DNA of 57,861 bases. It comes from Burkholderiaceae bacterium. Its GTDB lineage: Bacteria > Pseudomonadota > Gammaproteobacteria > Burkholderiales > Burkholderiaceae_D. The stretch covers positions 1 through 57,861 of the forward strand of contig JAGTRJ010000021.1 of the NCBI GenBank assembly GCA_018261755.1. Reading direction: 5' to 3'. The notes beneath the pieces are model-generated. The model was not told where the DNA came from. It made no database searches and worked only from the letters and a program-made list of their open reading frames with translations. The position numbers and the translations under genes were made by a program. This document shows, one piece after another, positions 18,435 to 27,405 of this stretch (the first letter of the stretch is position 1; each line of letters opens with the position of its first letter).

Positions 18435-21400
18435 TCAGCGGAGCGAGAAATCCACCCGGCTCGGGCCTTGCTTGTCCGCGCCGGTGCTGGGTTTGCTTGC
18501 CAGCAGGAACATGCGTTCGGCCGGCACGCCTTTCGCCAGCAGCCATTCCTTCACCGCTTGCGCGCGCCGGTTGCCGAGCGAGGTCAGGTCGTCATCGGTG
18601 ACTTTGGCATTCTCCGCCATCAACTTTTCCATTTCCGCCACCGGCAAATCTTTCGCCAGACCGATCAGGTTGCGCGGTTTCTTGAATTTCTCGTCGCCAT
18701 ACGCGCGCTTGAGCAACGCCGGGTATTCGTCCTTGCCGACCGTCACGCCCTCTGGTGGCACCGGCTGGCCTTTAGCCACCATGTCCTTGAGTTTCAACGC
18801 CCGCACTTTACGCCCGATGCTGGCGCGCGCCAGCCCGGCCTTGTCGGTTTCCGGGTCGGCGCGGCCGGTGATTTCCAGCTTTAGCGCAGGGCGGTCGAGC
18901 ATTGCTTTCGATAACGCGGTCAGTTTGCTTTCGGCTGCGGCGGCGATGGTGGCGCTGCCGGGGTCGAAATTCAGCCATGACAGATCTTCGCCGCCGCCGA
19001 AAATGGAGCCGAGCAGCGCGAAGGGCGCGGTCACCGCTTTCGTGATCAGGTTGACGATCACCTTGACGATGATGGCGCCCATCGAGAATTGCGGATCGTC
19101 GAGCGAGCCGCCAATCGGCAGGTTCAGATCAATCACACCATTGCGGTCGCGCAGCAGCGCCACCGCCAGATGCACCGGCACATTGAGCGCATCTTTGCTT
19201 TCGACCTTGTCGCCGAACGTGAGTTGATCCAGCACCAGCCGGTTTTCGGCCGTCAGTTGCCGGTTTTCGACCTTGTAGGCAACATCGAACGACAGTTTGC
19301 CCTTTTCAATGCCGTAGCCGACATATTTGCCCGAATAGGCGGACAGCGGCGCCAGTTCCATCCCCTTGACCGCAGCTTTCAGGTCGAGGAACAGGTCGCC
19401 CTTGAGCGGGTTGACCTTGCCGTTGATGGTCAGCGGTGCGCTGTTCACCTGGCCGCGCAGATCGACGTTGGCGGTGGTGCTGGCGGCGGACGACAGCCCG
19501 GTAACAACGCCGCCCAGCCCGACCAGATTGGCGTTGTAATTCGGCTTGATGTAATAGTCGGAAAAGCGCACCTTGCCGCCCTGCAGCGTGAGTTTTTTGA
19601 TTTTGAGCGGCGGCATTCTTTTCGCCGGCGCCGCTTTGGCTGCAGCTTGGGCCGCTGGTTTGGCTTCAGGTTTGGTTTCCTGTTGCGGCGCCTTCTCGCT
19701 GTCCGCCTTGTCCGGTGTTTCGGTCAGGCTTTTCGTTTGCCCATCCTCTCCGAGGACGATGTCTTGCAGGTTGATGCGTCCTTGCCGGCTGACGATCACG
19801 CGGGCGAAAAAGTCGTTCAATGCGACCTGATCGATTGCGAGCGAGAACGGCTCAAGCTGCAGGTTCACGCCAGTGAACGACAGGCTTTTCCAGCGGGCGA
19901 AATCATTCGCGCTCAGCTTGTCCACGGTCGCCACTTGCCCCAGGCCGGCATTGCCGTTGAAACTGCCGTTGAGCGCACCGCTTTTCGTCTGGCTGATTTG
20001 CAGCGATCCCTTGGCGGAAACGTTGGCGCTGGTTAGCAGCAGATTGACCTGATCGGTGAAGTACGGCTGCGCCGCCATGATGTCCACGCCCTTGAGGTCG
20101 AGCGCCAGCTTGGCTTGCAGCGGTGCCAGGCCGATGCTGCCGCTGATAGCCAGCGTGCCGCCTTTGTTAACGCTGGCACGCAGGTCGATCTTGCCCTGGC
20201 TGCCGGCTGAGTTGCTGATGTTTTCGGCCGACAGCGCCAGCGGCGTGATGCGGGTGACGGCCGGTTTCTTCAGGTTGCGGTCTTCCAGTTGCGCGCTCCA
20301 GTTGGCAATCGCGATTTTGCCGATGGCAACCGCAAACCCAGGCGCCTCCTTTTCCGGCGCTTTCTTTAGGGCCGGCCTGACAGATTTCACCGTCTTGGCG
20401 CTGCTGCCCTTGGCTGCCGCTTGCTGGCCGCGCTTGCCATGTATCAATTGCAGCGCCGCGCCGTCGGAATGCACTTCGGCGATCGTGGCTTCGCGCTTGC
20501 GCAGGTCGAGCGCGATTTTCCTGACGGCCAGATCGAATTTGTCCGCGCCCGCGGTCATCGGTTGCGCCGTTTGCTGGTCGTCATATTTCAGCATGCCGCC
20601 CTTGATGGCGAATTCGTGCAGCGCGATTTGCAGCGCCGGCTGGGATGATGACTGTTGCGATGGCGGCTGCGCTTTTTCAGCCACCGTGTCGCCAGTTTTC
20701 GTTTCGGCGGCAGGGCTGGCCGGACTGGCAGGTGGCGCCAGGCGCAGCAGGTTCAGCGCGCCGTTGCGCGCCTTGACGATGTTCAGTTCCGGGTTGTTCA
20801 GCGCCACCTTGGCGATGTCGAGCTTGCCGGACAACGGTTGCAGTTCGTCGAGCGTGACCACCAGTTCCGGCAGGCGGAGCATCGGTTTGCCGTCCGGTTC
20901 GGTCAGGCGCAGGTTTTTCAGCCGCATGTCGCCCTTGAGCAGCAAGGTACGCGCTTCCCCCTTCGGTTGGCGGAAACTGGCCGACAGGTGCACGTCCAGC
21001 GCGCCTTCTGGCAGCTTGAACTGCGGTTCGAACGGCAGGTATTCTAGATAGCGCGGCAAGGCAACGGCATCAAGGTCAATGTCGATCACCGCATCTTTCG
21101 CCTCGCCAAACGGATGCGCCTTGCCCTTGAGCTGGAACGGCGAACCGTTCACATTGGCGCTCAGCAGCGGTTCGACGAACACATCCACTTTCGACGGCAG
21201 CGAGGAAATGAACGGGATGCCGAGCTTCAGCTCGGCGATTTTGTGCACGGTTTTTTCCGGCTGGTCGTCAAATTCAATCAGCCCGTCTTCGATCTGTATG
21301 TTGTAAACGGAAAAGCGGGGCGGCTCGTCCGATGGCGGCTGCTTCGCCAGTTCTGCCAGGATGTCGTCGATGCTGTAACGGTTCTTGCTGGTGCGCGCCA

Positions 21401-21773
21401 GATGCACATAGGGTTTTTTCAGCCGGAATTCCTCGATCACCGGCGCGAAGCGGAACAGCGATTGCAGCGACAGGTTGAGTTCCATTTCATCGAACGAAAC
21501 GAAGGTCGTCTTGCCATCCGGTTCCAGCATTTTCAGCTTGTGGATGGTGACGACCATCGCATACGGGCTGATGTCGATGCGTTCGATCGTAGCCGGGCGC
21601 TTCAGCTTTTCCGTCAGCAGGGTTTCAGCCTTCGATTTGATGATGCCCGGCAGCGCAAAGTAACCAATCAGGCCGAACAGGATGAAAAAGCCGACTATGC
21701 CAATCGCGATTCTTCGAGTAATGGGTTTTTTGACAAGATTGAGCGCGGATTGCCGGATGGCGGCTTGGTCCAT
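18435..21773 (-). CDS. Giant DUF748/AsmA-like envelope protein
   Basis: 1112-residue protein from ATG 21773, which follows an AAGGAG ribosome site. One N-terminal membrane anchor (about residues 20-42: RIAIGIVGFFILFGLIGYF) leads into a very long periplasmic part. That part has repeated β-strand segments of the DUF748/AsmA type, broken by Ala/Pro/Lys linkers near residues 330-370, 440-470 and 680-720. The last 150 residues include a region with OmpA-like spacing (LEITGRADPETDKAGLARA; SLGNRRAQAVKEWLLAKGV). AsmA-like proteins are linked to phospholipid transport between membranes; that role is inferred here. It is monocistronic and divergent from pstS. Confidence 0.85.
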   Translation of the reverse strand: MDQAAIRQSALNLVKKPITRRIAIGIVGFFILFGLIGYFALPGIIKSKAETLLTEKLKRPATIERIDISPYAMVVTIHKLKMLEPDGKTTFVSFDEMELNLSLQSLFRFAPVIEEFRLKKPYVHLARTSKNRYSIDDILAELAKQPPSDEPPRFSVYNIQIEDGLIEFDDQPEKTVHKIAELKLGIPFISSLPSKVDVFVEPLLSANVNGSPFQLKGKAHPFGEAKDAVIDIDLDAVALPRYLEYLPFEPQFKLPEGALDVHLSASFRQPKGEARTLLLKGDMRLKNLRLTEPDGKPMLRLPELVVTLDELQPLSGKLDIAKVALNNPELNIVKARNGALNLLRLAPPASPASPAAETKTGDTVAEKAQPPSQQSSSQPALQIALHEFAIKGGMLKYDDQQTAQPMTAGADKFDLAVRKIALDLRKREATIAEVHSDGAALQLIHGKRGQQAAAKGSSAKTVKSVRPALKKAPEKEAPGFAVAIGKIAIANWSAQLEDRNLKKPAVTRITPLALSAENISNSAGSQGKIDLRASVNKGGTLAISGSIGLAPLQAKLALDLKGVDIMAAQPYFTDQVNLLLTSANVSAKGSLQISQTKSGALNGSFNGNAGLGQVATVDKLSANDFARWKSLSFTGVNLQLEPFSLAIDQVALNDFFARVIVSRQGRINLQDIVLGEDGQTKSLTETPDKADSEKAPQQETKPEAKPAAQAAAKAAPAKRMPPLKIKKLTLQGGKVRFSDYYIKPNYNANLVGLGGVVTGLSSAASTTANVDLRGQVNSAPLTINGKVNPLKGDLFLDLKAAVKGMELAPLSAYSGKYVGYGIEKGKLSFDVAYKVENRQLTAENRLVLDQLTFGDKVESKDALNVPVHLAVALLRDRNGVIDLNLPIGGSLDDPQFSMGAIIVKVIVNLITKAVTAPFALLGSIFGGGEDLSWLNFDPGSATIAAAAESKLTALSKAMLDRPALKLEITGRADPETDKAGLARASIGRKVRALKLKDMVAKGQPVPPEGVTVGKDEYPALLKRAYGDEKFKKPRNLIGLAKDLPVAEMEKLMAENAKVTDDDLTSLGNRRAQAVKEWLLAKGVPAERMFLLASKPSTGADKQGPSRVDFSLR

Positions 21774-22084
21774 GATGATCTCCTTCATGCATGCCGACGG
21801 TTCGTTTCTGGACGGAAATGAAGCATGTTGTTTTGCAAGCCGGGCTGAATCGCCGCGGATACCCCGCTGGCGACGCCGGCAACTGCAAAATATTGTATTG
21901 CAAGTCGTGACGGTGAATATTGGTTTGGCGCAAGCTTTGTTGCAGATGCGCGGCGGCAAAGCAATGAATTTCTTTTTGGCGATTTATTACAAGGCCGTTA
22001 CGCGAAATATTACATGTCACAAAGATGTCATATTCTGGTTTTACAGTGTCGGAGTCCATTGTGGATAAACATAAGGAGTCTGAC
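21774..22084. promoter_or_regulatory. Divergent DUF748/pstS control region
   Basis: 311 bases holding the pstS Pho box (22014-22031) and, on the other strand, the untranslated leader of the DUF748 gene. A stretch at about 21885-22010 is AT-rich compared with the surroundings. I see no gene or repeat here; open frames through it are extensions of neighbours. Confidence 0.6.
22014..22031 (+). promoter_or_regulatory. Pho box and promoter of the pst operon
   Basis: Two 7-bp direct repeats, ATGTCAC (22014-22020) and ATGTCAT (22025-22031), with the 4-base spacer AAAG. This matches the PhoB consensus of CTGTCAT repeats with 11-bp periodicity. A -10-like TACAGT (22042-22047) starts 10 bases after the box, the usual place when the box replaces the -35. 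The operon it controls encodes PhoB itself, implying autoregulation. Confidence 0.88.
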
Positions 22085-23125
22085 ATGCGATTGAACAAAT
22101 TTTTTGCATCGGTGATGACCGCATCGGCGCTGGTGGCGTCGTCATCCGTCATGGCGGTGGATATCACTGGTGCAGGCGCAACCTTCCCGTACCCCATTTA
22201 TGCCAAATGGGCTGAGTCGTACAAGAAAACCACTGGCGTTGGCATGAACTATCAGTCGATTGGTTCCAGTGGCGGCATCAAGCAGATCAAGGCCAAGACC
22301 GTTGATTTCGGCGCCTCCGACATGCCGCTGAAGGCGAATGAATTGTCCCAGGCTGGCCTGATCCAGTTCCCGGCCATCATGGGCGGCGTGGTGCCTATCG
22401 TGAACCTCGACGGCGTGGCTCCAGGCCAGCTCAAGTTCAGCGGCCAGGTACTGGCTGGCATCTATCTCGGCAAGATCACCAAGTGGAACGCGCCTGAAAT
22501 CAGCGCGCTGAACCCGGGCGTTCGTCTGCCGGCATCGAATATTACCGTTGTGCACCGCGCTGACGGTTCCGGCTCGTCGTTCCTGTGGACCGATTTCCTG
22601 TCGAAAACCAGCGCCGAATTCAAGAGCAAAGTTGGCGCGGGTACCGCGGTCAAATGGCCGACCGGCGTAGGTGGCAAGGGTAACGAAGGCGTGGCCGCCA
22701 ACGTGCAGCGCATCAAGGGTTCGATTGGTTATGTCGAGTATGCATATGCGAAGAAAAACCGCATCACCCACACCCAGGTTCAAAACCGCGATGGCAAGTT
22801 CGTTCAGCCGGATGACGCTACGTTCAAGGCTGCCGCTGCAGGCGCTGCGTGGGCAAAAACCCCAGGCTTTGGCGTCGTGCTGACCTATCAGCCGGGCAAG
22901 GCAAGCTGGCCGATCACCGGCGCTTCTTTCATCCTGATGCACAAATCGCAGGCTGACGCCGCCAAGGGCAAGGAAGTGCTGAAGTTCTTCGACTGGGCTT
23001 ACAAGAACGGTGGCGCGATGGCAACCGAGCTGGAATACGTTGCAATGCCGCCCGCTGTCGTAAAACTGGTTGAAGCCGAGTGGAAGAAGCAAGTCAAGGA
23101 TGGTTCGGGCAAGTCGATTTGGTAA
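22085..23125 (+). CDS. pstS: Periplasmic phosphate-binding protein PstS
   Basis: High-affinity phosphate receptor of the PstSCAB ABC importer. It is 346 residues from ATG 22085, after AAGGAG. The signal peptide ends SSSVMAVDI. Phosphate-binding segments are intact: GAGATFPYPIYAKW, IGSSGGIKQI, DFGASDMPL, and HRADGSGSSFLWTDF with the Ser/Gly loop. The open frame extends upstream to 22025 inside the Pho box and is not the start. It is the first and probably the most strongly expressed gene of the operon; two hairpins separate it from pstC. Confidence 0.97.
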   Translation: MRLNKFFASVMTASALVASSSVMAVDITGAGATFPYPIYAKWAESYKKTTGVGMNYQSIGSSGGIKQIKAKTVDFGASDMPLKANELSQAGLIQFPAIMGGVVPIVNLDGVAPGQLKFSGQVLAGIYLGKITKWNAPEISALNPGVRLPASNITVVHRADGSGSSFLWTDFLSKTSAEFKSKVGAGTAVKWPTGVGGKGNEGVAANVQRIKGSIGYVEYAYAKKNRITHTQVQNRDGKFVQPDDATFKAAAAGAAWAKTPGFGVVLTYQPGKASWPITGASFILMHKSQADAAKGKEVLKFFDWAYKNGGAMATELEYVAMPPAVVKLVEAEWKKQVKDGSGKSIW

Positions 23126-23150
23126 TGGCTTTAAACGGCAGTGCTGCTCC

Positions 23151-23205
23151 GGCTTGCGCCGGAGTGGCGCAAGCCGTGATGCGGTTCCGGCACCGGCTGG
23201 AACCG
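23151..23205 (+). promoter_or_regulatory. Paired hairpins in the pstS-pstC spacer
   Basis: GGCTTGCGCC (23151-23160) pairs with GGCGCAAGCC (23166-23175), a perfect 10-bp stem with a 5-base loop. It competes with an overlapping stem made by CTCCGG and CCGGAG. A second hairpin, CGGTTCC (23182-23188)/GGAACCG (23199-23205), follows. There is no T-run. The likely role is 3' protection of pstS mRNA or partial termination, lowering pstCAB relative to pstS. Confidence 0.7.
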
Positions 23206-23230
23206 ATGCAGCTTTCAAAGGTGGAATTTC

Positions 23231-24259
23231 ATGAACACCCAAACCGCAGTTAATGCTATGCCAACAACAGTCGCGAACAAGGAAGAGTTGAGCCGGGCGA
23301 TGGCATCCGGCCGCACTGGCGCCATTGCGCGCCGGCAGAGAATTCAGGATTTCCTGTTTCATAAAATTACGCTGTGCTTCGCCATGTTCGCGTTTCTCGT
23401 GCTGGCGGGCATCATTGTTGCGCTGATATACGGCGCAATTCCTGCCTTCGTCGGATTCGGGCCGTCGTTCATCACGACAATCGACTGGGATCCGGTGAAC
23501 GACAACTACGGCGCGATGATTGCGATTGTCGGCACCTTGCTGACTTCGCTGATTGCGCTCGTGATTGCCTTTCCGGTCAGCTTCGGCATTGCGCTGTTTC
23601 TGACCGAAATCTGCCCGGTATGGCTGCGCCGGCCGATGGGTGCTGCGATCGAATTGCTGGCCGGCATCCCCAGCATCATTTACGGCATGTGGGGCTTGTT
23701 CGTGTTCGCGCCGATTTTTGCCGAGCATGTGCAGCCGCCGCTGCAAAACACGCTGGGCGAGCTGCCGCTGATCGGCCGCTTTTTCAGCGGCCCGATGATG
23801 GGCATCGGCATTTTGACTGCAGGCGTGATCCTGGCGGTGATGATCATTCCGTTCATCGCTTCGGTGATGCGCGACGTATTCGAAATCGTGCCGCAGGTAT
23901 TGAAGGAATCGGCCTACGCGCTTGGCTGCACGCGGTGGGAAGTGGTACGCAAGATCGTGCTGCCGTTCACCCGTGGTGGAGTGGTCGGTGGCGTGATGCT
24001 GGGATTGGGACGCGCGCTGGGGGAAACGATGGCGATCACGTTCGTTATCGGTAACGCGCATGAACTGTCCTGGTCACTGTTCTCCGCCGGCAACAGTATC
24101 GCTTCGACGCTGGCAAATGAATTTGCCGAGGCGGAATCGAAGCTGCATGTGGCTTCTCTGTTTGCGTTGGGTCTGATCCTGTTCGTGATTACGTTCATCG
24201 TGCTGTCTGGCGCGAAACTGATGCTGCTGAGAATGTCCAGGAAGGAAGGTCTGAAATGA
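23231..24259 (+). CDS. pstC: Phosphate ABC transporter permease PstC
   Basis: One of two inner-membrane channel subunits of the phosphate importer. It is 342 residues with a basic N-terminal cytoplasmic part and about six membrane segments. The permease coupling loop lies around [26 protein letters not shown], the EAA-like signature that docks onto Pst[22 protein letters not shown] is also typical. The ribosome site AAGGTGG precedes ATG 23231. The stop overlaps the pstA start (ATGA), so the two permeases are coupled. Confidence 0.97.
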   Translation: MNTQTAVNAMPTTVANKEELSRAMASGRTGAIARRQRIQDFLFHKITLCFAMFAFLVLAGIIVALIYGAIPAFVGFGPSFITTIDWDPVNDNYGAMIAIVGTLLTSLIALVIAFPVSFGIALFLTEICPVWLRRPMGAAIELLAGIPSIIYGMWGLFVFAPIFAEHVQPPLQNTLGELPLIGRFFSGPMMGIGILTAGVILAVMIIPFIASVMRDVFEIVPQVLKESAYALGCTRWEVVRKIVLPFTRGGVVGGVMLGLGRALGETMAITFVIGNAHELSWSLFSAGNSIASTLANEFAEAESKLHVASLFALGLILFVITFIVLSGAKLMLLRMSRKEGLK

Positions 24260-25116
24260 ACAATACGGCATCGAATCCGGTGTATCGCATGCGCCTGCTG
24301 ACGCACAGGATAGGCATTTTGCTGTCATTTTGTGCCATGGCGCTGGGCATATTTTTTCTGGCGTGGATTCTGATTACGCTGGTGATGAAGGGCGCCGGTG
24401 CCATTACGCCGGAAATCTTCAGTGCCAGCACGCCGGCTCCCGGCAGCGATGATGGCGGCCTGGCCAATGCGATTGTCGGCAGTCTGCTGATGGTTGGCGT
24501 TTCTACGCTGCTTAGTACGCCGATTGGCATCCTGGCCGGCATCTATCTGGCCGAATATGGCGAGGAAAGCTGGTTTGCGCAGGCAACGCGTTTTGTGGTC
24601 GACATCATGTTGTCTGCACCGTCGATCGTGATTGGCCTGTTCGTGTATGCGATTTTCGTCATTCACATGAAGCATTTTTCGGGTTGGGCCGGCAGCTTTG
24701 CGATTTCGCTGATTGCGATTCCGGTGGTCGTCCGCACGACTGACAACATGCTGGCGCTGGTGCCGACCAGCCTGCGCGAGGCGGCTTATGCGCTTGGCGC
24801 GCCACGCTGGAAGGTTGCACTGATGGTGCGCCTGCGTGCCGTCCGGGCCGGCATCCTGACCGGCGTGCTGCTGGCGGTGGCGCGTATTTCGGGTGAAACC
24901 GCGCCGTTGCTGTTTACCGCACTGAACAACCAGTTTTTCAGCACCGACATGAACCAGCCGATGGCCAATCTGCCGGTGGTGATTTACCAGTTCGCGATGA
25001 GCCCTTATGACAACTGGCGTTCGCTGGCGTGGGGCGGAGCACTGCTGATTACGTTCGGCGTGCTTGGATTGAACGTTCTGTCACGCACCTTTTTCAGCCA
25101 GAAGACACAAGGCTAA
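24256..25116 (+). CDS. pstA: Phosphate ABC transporter permease PstA
   Basis: Second channel subunit of the phosphate importer. It is 286 residues with six predicted membrane segments. The coupling loop [28 protein letters not shown] is the EAA-like motif that contacts Pst[19 protein letters not shown] and [15 protein letters not shown] are conserved permease regions. The start overlaps the pstC stop, and the stop lies 14 bases before pstB. Confidence 0.97.
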   Translation: MNNTASNPVYRMRLLTHRIGILLSFCAMALGIFFLAWILITLVMKGAGAITPEIFSASTPAPGSDDGGLANAIVGSLLMVGVSTLLSTPIGILAGIYLAEYGEESWFAQATRFVVDIMLSAPSIVIGLFVYAIFVIHMKHFSGWAGSFAISLIAIPVVVRTTDNMLALVPTSLREAAYALGAPRWKVALMVRLRAVRAGILTGVLLAVARISGETAPLLFTALNNQFFSTDMNQPMANLPVVIYQFAMSPYDNWRSLAWGGALLITFGVLGLNVLSRTFFSQKTQG

Positions 25117-25130
25117 TTTCTATTGAGTGA

Positions 25131-25931
25131 ATGATGAATACACACAACATTGGCAATCCGGCGCATGACGCCAGCAGGAATGGCAATATCGAAATCGCAG
25201 GTCTGGATTTTTATTACGGTAACTATCAGGGCTTGAAAAACATCAACCTGACCATTCACGAGAAAAAGGTGACCGCATTCATCGGCCCTTCCGGCTGCGG
25301 CAAGTCGACGTTGTTGCGAACCATGAACCGGATGTATGACCTGTATCCGGGACACCGCGCCGCCGGCCAGATCCTGTTTCAGGGACGCAATATTCTCGAA
25401 ACGGGCGAGGACGTGAACATGCTGCGCGCCAGGATTGGCATGGTGTTCCAGAAACCGACGCCGTTTCCGATGTCGATTTATGAGAACATTGCCTTTGGCG
25501 TGCGTTTGTATTCGAACCTTTCGCGCGGCGAGATGGATGAGCGGGTCGAGTGGGCGCTGAAAAAGGCGGCGCTGTGGGATGAGGTGAAGGACAAGCTCGA
25601 CAAGAGCGGCCTGAGCCTGTCGGGTGGTCAGCAGCAGCGGCTGTGCATTGCGCGTTGCGTGGCGGTACAGCCGGAAGTGCTGTTGCTTGACGAGCCGACT
25701 TCGGCGCTCGATCCGATTTCGACCGCCAAGATCGAGGAACTGATCAACGAACTGAAGGAAGACTACACCATCGTGATCGTCACCCACAACATGCAGCAGG
25801 GGGCGCGCTGCTCCGACTACACCGCATACATGTATCTGGGCGAACTGGTCGAGTTCGGTGAAACTGACCAGATTTTCCTCCGTCCGAAGAAGCGCGAAAC
25901 TCAGGATTACATCACTGGTCGTTTCGGCTAA
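25131..25931 (+). CDS. pstB: Phosphate ABC transporter ATPase PstB
   Basis: ATPase driving PstCA; it also takes part in phosphate signalling through PhoU and PhoR. It is 266 residues. Walker [13 protein letters not shown]-loop [17 protein letters not shown], signature [14 protein letters not shown], Walker [14 protein letters not shown] and H-loop VTHNMQQ are complete. Two adjacent ATG codons (25131, 25134) could both serve. It is followed by phoU 37 bases later. Confidence 0.97.
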   Translation: MMNTHNIGNPAHDASRNGNIEIAGLDFYYGNYQGLKNINLTIHEKKVTAFIGPSGCGKSTLLRTMNRMYDLYPGHRAAGQILFQGRNILETGEDVNMLRARIGMVFQKPTPFPMSIYENIAFGVRLYSNLSRGEMDERVEWALKKAALWDEVKDKLDKSGLSLSGGQQQRLCIARCVAVQPEVLLLDEPTSALDPISTAKIEELINELKEDYTIVIVTHNMQQGARCSDYTAYMYLGELVEFGETDQIFLRPKKRETQDYITGRFG

Positions 25932-25968
25932 AGTGATGTGTGACCACAGAATGCAAAGGCAAAACGAT

Positions 25969-26688
25969 ATGGAAAAGGCAATGGGGCAGGATCAGCATCT
26001 GTCGAAACAGTACGATCAGGATCTTGAGGCGATTCGTTCGCGAGTGCTGCTGATGGGCGGTCTGGTCGAAGCGCAGTTCAATGCTGCCATCAAGTCACTG
26101 CTCGAACGGGATTCAGTCATGGCGGAAAAAGTGCTGCGTTCGGACATCGAGGTAAATCAGCTCGAAATCAGCCTGGATGTTGCGTGCACTCATCTGATCG
26201 TTCGCCGTCAGCCGGCGGCAAACGATTTGCGTACCGTGATGGCAACCACCAAGGTGATTACTGATCTGGAACGGATTGGCGACGAAGCGACCAAGATTGC
26301 GCGCTCGACCAGAAATCTACAAAAACGTGAGTTTCAGATGCCTGAACATCAGCAGAAAATCAAGATGATTGCGAACACGGCGTCGAACATGCTGCATGAT
26401 GCGCTGGATGCGTTTGCACGTTCGGACAAGGAACTGGCGATCAAGCTGATTGGCCGCGATGCGCTGATCGACCATGAATTCCACACCATGATGCGAGATT
26501 TGATTCCGTTCATGACCGAAGATCCGCCGACCATTCCGGCTTCGCTGGATATCATGTGGATTGCGAAAGCGATCGAGCGTATTGGCGACCATGCGACCAA
26601 CATTGCCGAGCAGGTGATTTACGTGGTCGACGGGAAAGATGTCCGTCATGTCGACTATGCGTCGCTCAAGCAGGAACAGTCCGTGTAA
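25969..26688 (+). CDS. phoU: Phosphate signalling protein PhoU
   Basis: Negative regulator that links PstSCAB to the PhoR kinase; needed to keep PhoB silent when phosphate is ample. It is a helical protein of two three-helix bundles with the metal-binding motifs E/D-x-x-x-D visible in each half (ITDLERIGDEATKIAR; IAKAIERIGDHATNIAEQV). Starting at ATG 25969 gives 239 residues; ATG 25951 and 25981 are in-frame alternatives. The stop TAA overlaps an ATG of the phoB frame. Confidence 0.95.
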   Translation: MEKAMGQDQHLSKQYDQDLEAIRSRVLLMGGLVEAQFNAAIKSLLERDSVMAEKVLRSDIEVNQLEISLDVACTHLIVRRQPAANDLRTVMATTKVITDLERIGDEATKIARSTRNLQKREFQMPEHQQKIKMIANTASNMLHDALDAFARSDKELAIKLIGRDALIDHEFHTMMRDLIPFMTEDPPTIPASLDIMWIAKAIERIGDHATNIAEQVIYVVDGKDVRHVDYASLKQEQSV

Positions 26689-26708
26689 TGACGGGGGGAC
26701 ATGCCTGT

Positions 26709-27398
26709 ATGCCGACCGATAAAACCACGATTCTGATTGTCGAAGACGAACCTGCCATCGTCGAGCTGGTGTCATTCACCGTCAAAGCAGCTGGCTGGCA
26801 GCCGGTGACGGCCCAGACGACGGCCGATGCATGGAACTGCATGCAGCAGAAAATGCCCAGCCTGGTTCTGCTGGACTGGATGCTGCCAGACCAGAGTGGA
26901 TTGAAGCTGCTGTCGCGGATCCGCGCTGATCACAACTTCAATGCGATTCCGGTTATCATGCTGACGGCGAAAGGTCTGGAAGAAGACAAGATTGCCGGGC
27001 TGGATCGAGGCGCGGACGATTATGTCACCAAGCCTTTTTCGCCGCGCGAGCTGACGGCGCGCATCAACGCGCTGCTGCGCAGGAACAGGCCGGAGCACGG
27101 GATGGAAGTGCTCAAGGCTGGGCCGATCATGCTGGACCAGATGAGTTGTTCGGTCAGCCTGAACGAGCGGAAAATCGATATCGGGCATGCCGAATACAAA
27201 CTGCTCAAGTTCTTCATGGCGCATCCGGAGCGGGTTTTTTCCCGCAGCCAACTGCTCGACAAGGTCTGGGGACAGCATGTCGAGATTGAGGAGCGCACGG
27301 TCGATGTTCACGTGCTGCGCTTGCGCAAGGCGCTGAAAGATGCGGAATTCCTGATCAAAACGGTAAGAAGCATGGGTTACATGCTTTCGGAAAAATGA
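26709..27398 (+). CDS. phoB: Phosphate regulon response regulator PhoB
   Basis: OmpR-family transcription factor that binds Pho boxes when phosphorylated by PhoR. ATG 26709 gives 229 residues, the standard PhoB length, and has GGGGGG upstream; an in-frame ATG at 26688 overlaps the phoU stop. The receiver domain has the acidic pocket VEDEPA, the phospho-acceptor Asp in LLDWMLPDQSG and the Lys in YVTKPFSP. The C-terminal winged helix includes RSQLLDKVWG and VDVHVLRLRKAL. The promoter of its own operon carries a Pho box, closing a positive loop. Confidence 0.97.
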   Translation: MPTDKTTILIVEDEPAIVELVSFTVKAAGWQPVTAQTTADAWNCMQQKMPSLVLLDWMLPDQSGLKLLSRIRADHNFNAIPVIMLTAKGLEEDKIAGLDRGADDYVTKPFSPRELTARINALLRRNRPEHGMEVLKAGPIMLDQMSCSVSLNERKIDIGHAEYKLLKFFMAHPERVFSRSQLLDKVWGQHVEIEERTVDVHVLRLRKALKDAEFLIKTVRSMGYMLSEK

Positions 27399-27405
27399 CA
27401 GCTTG

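Noticed and set aside
22142-24061. 639-residue open frame antisense to pstS-pstC
   Set aside because: Its composition is typical of a reverse-complement shadow; it spans two well-supported genes and their spacer and has no recognisable domain.
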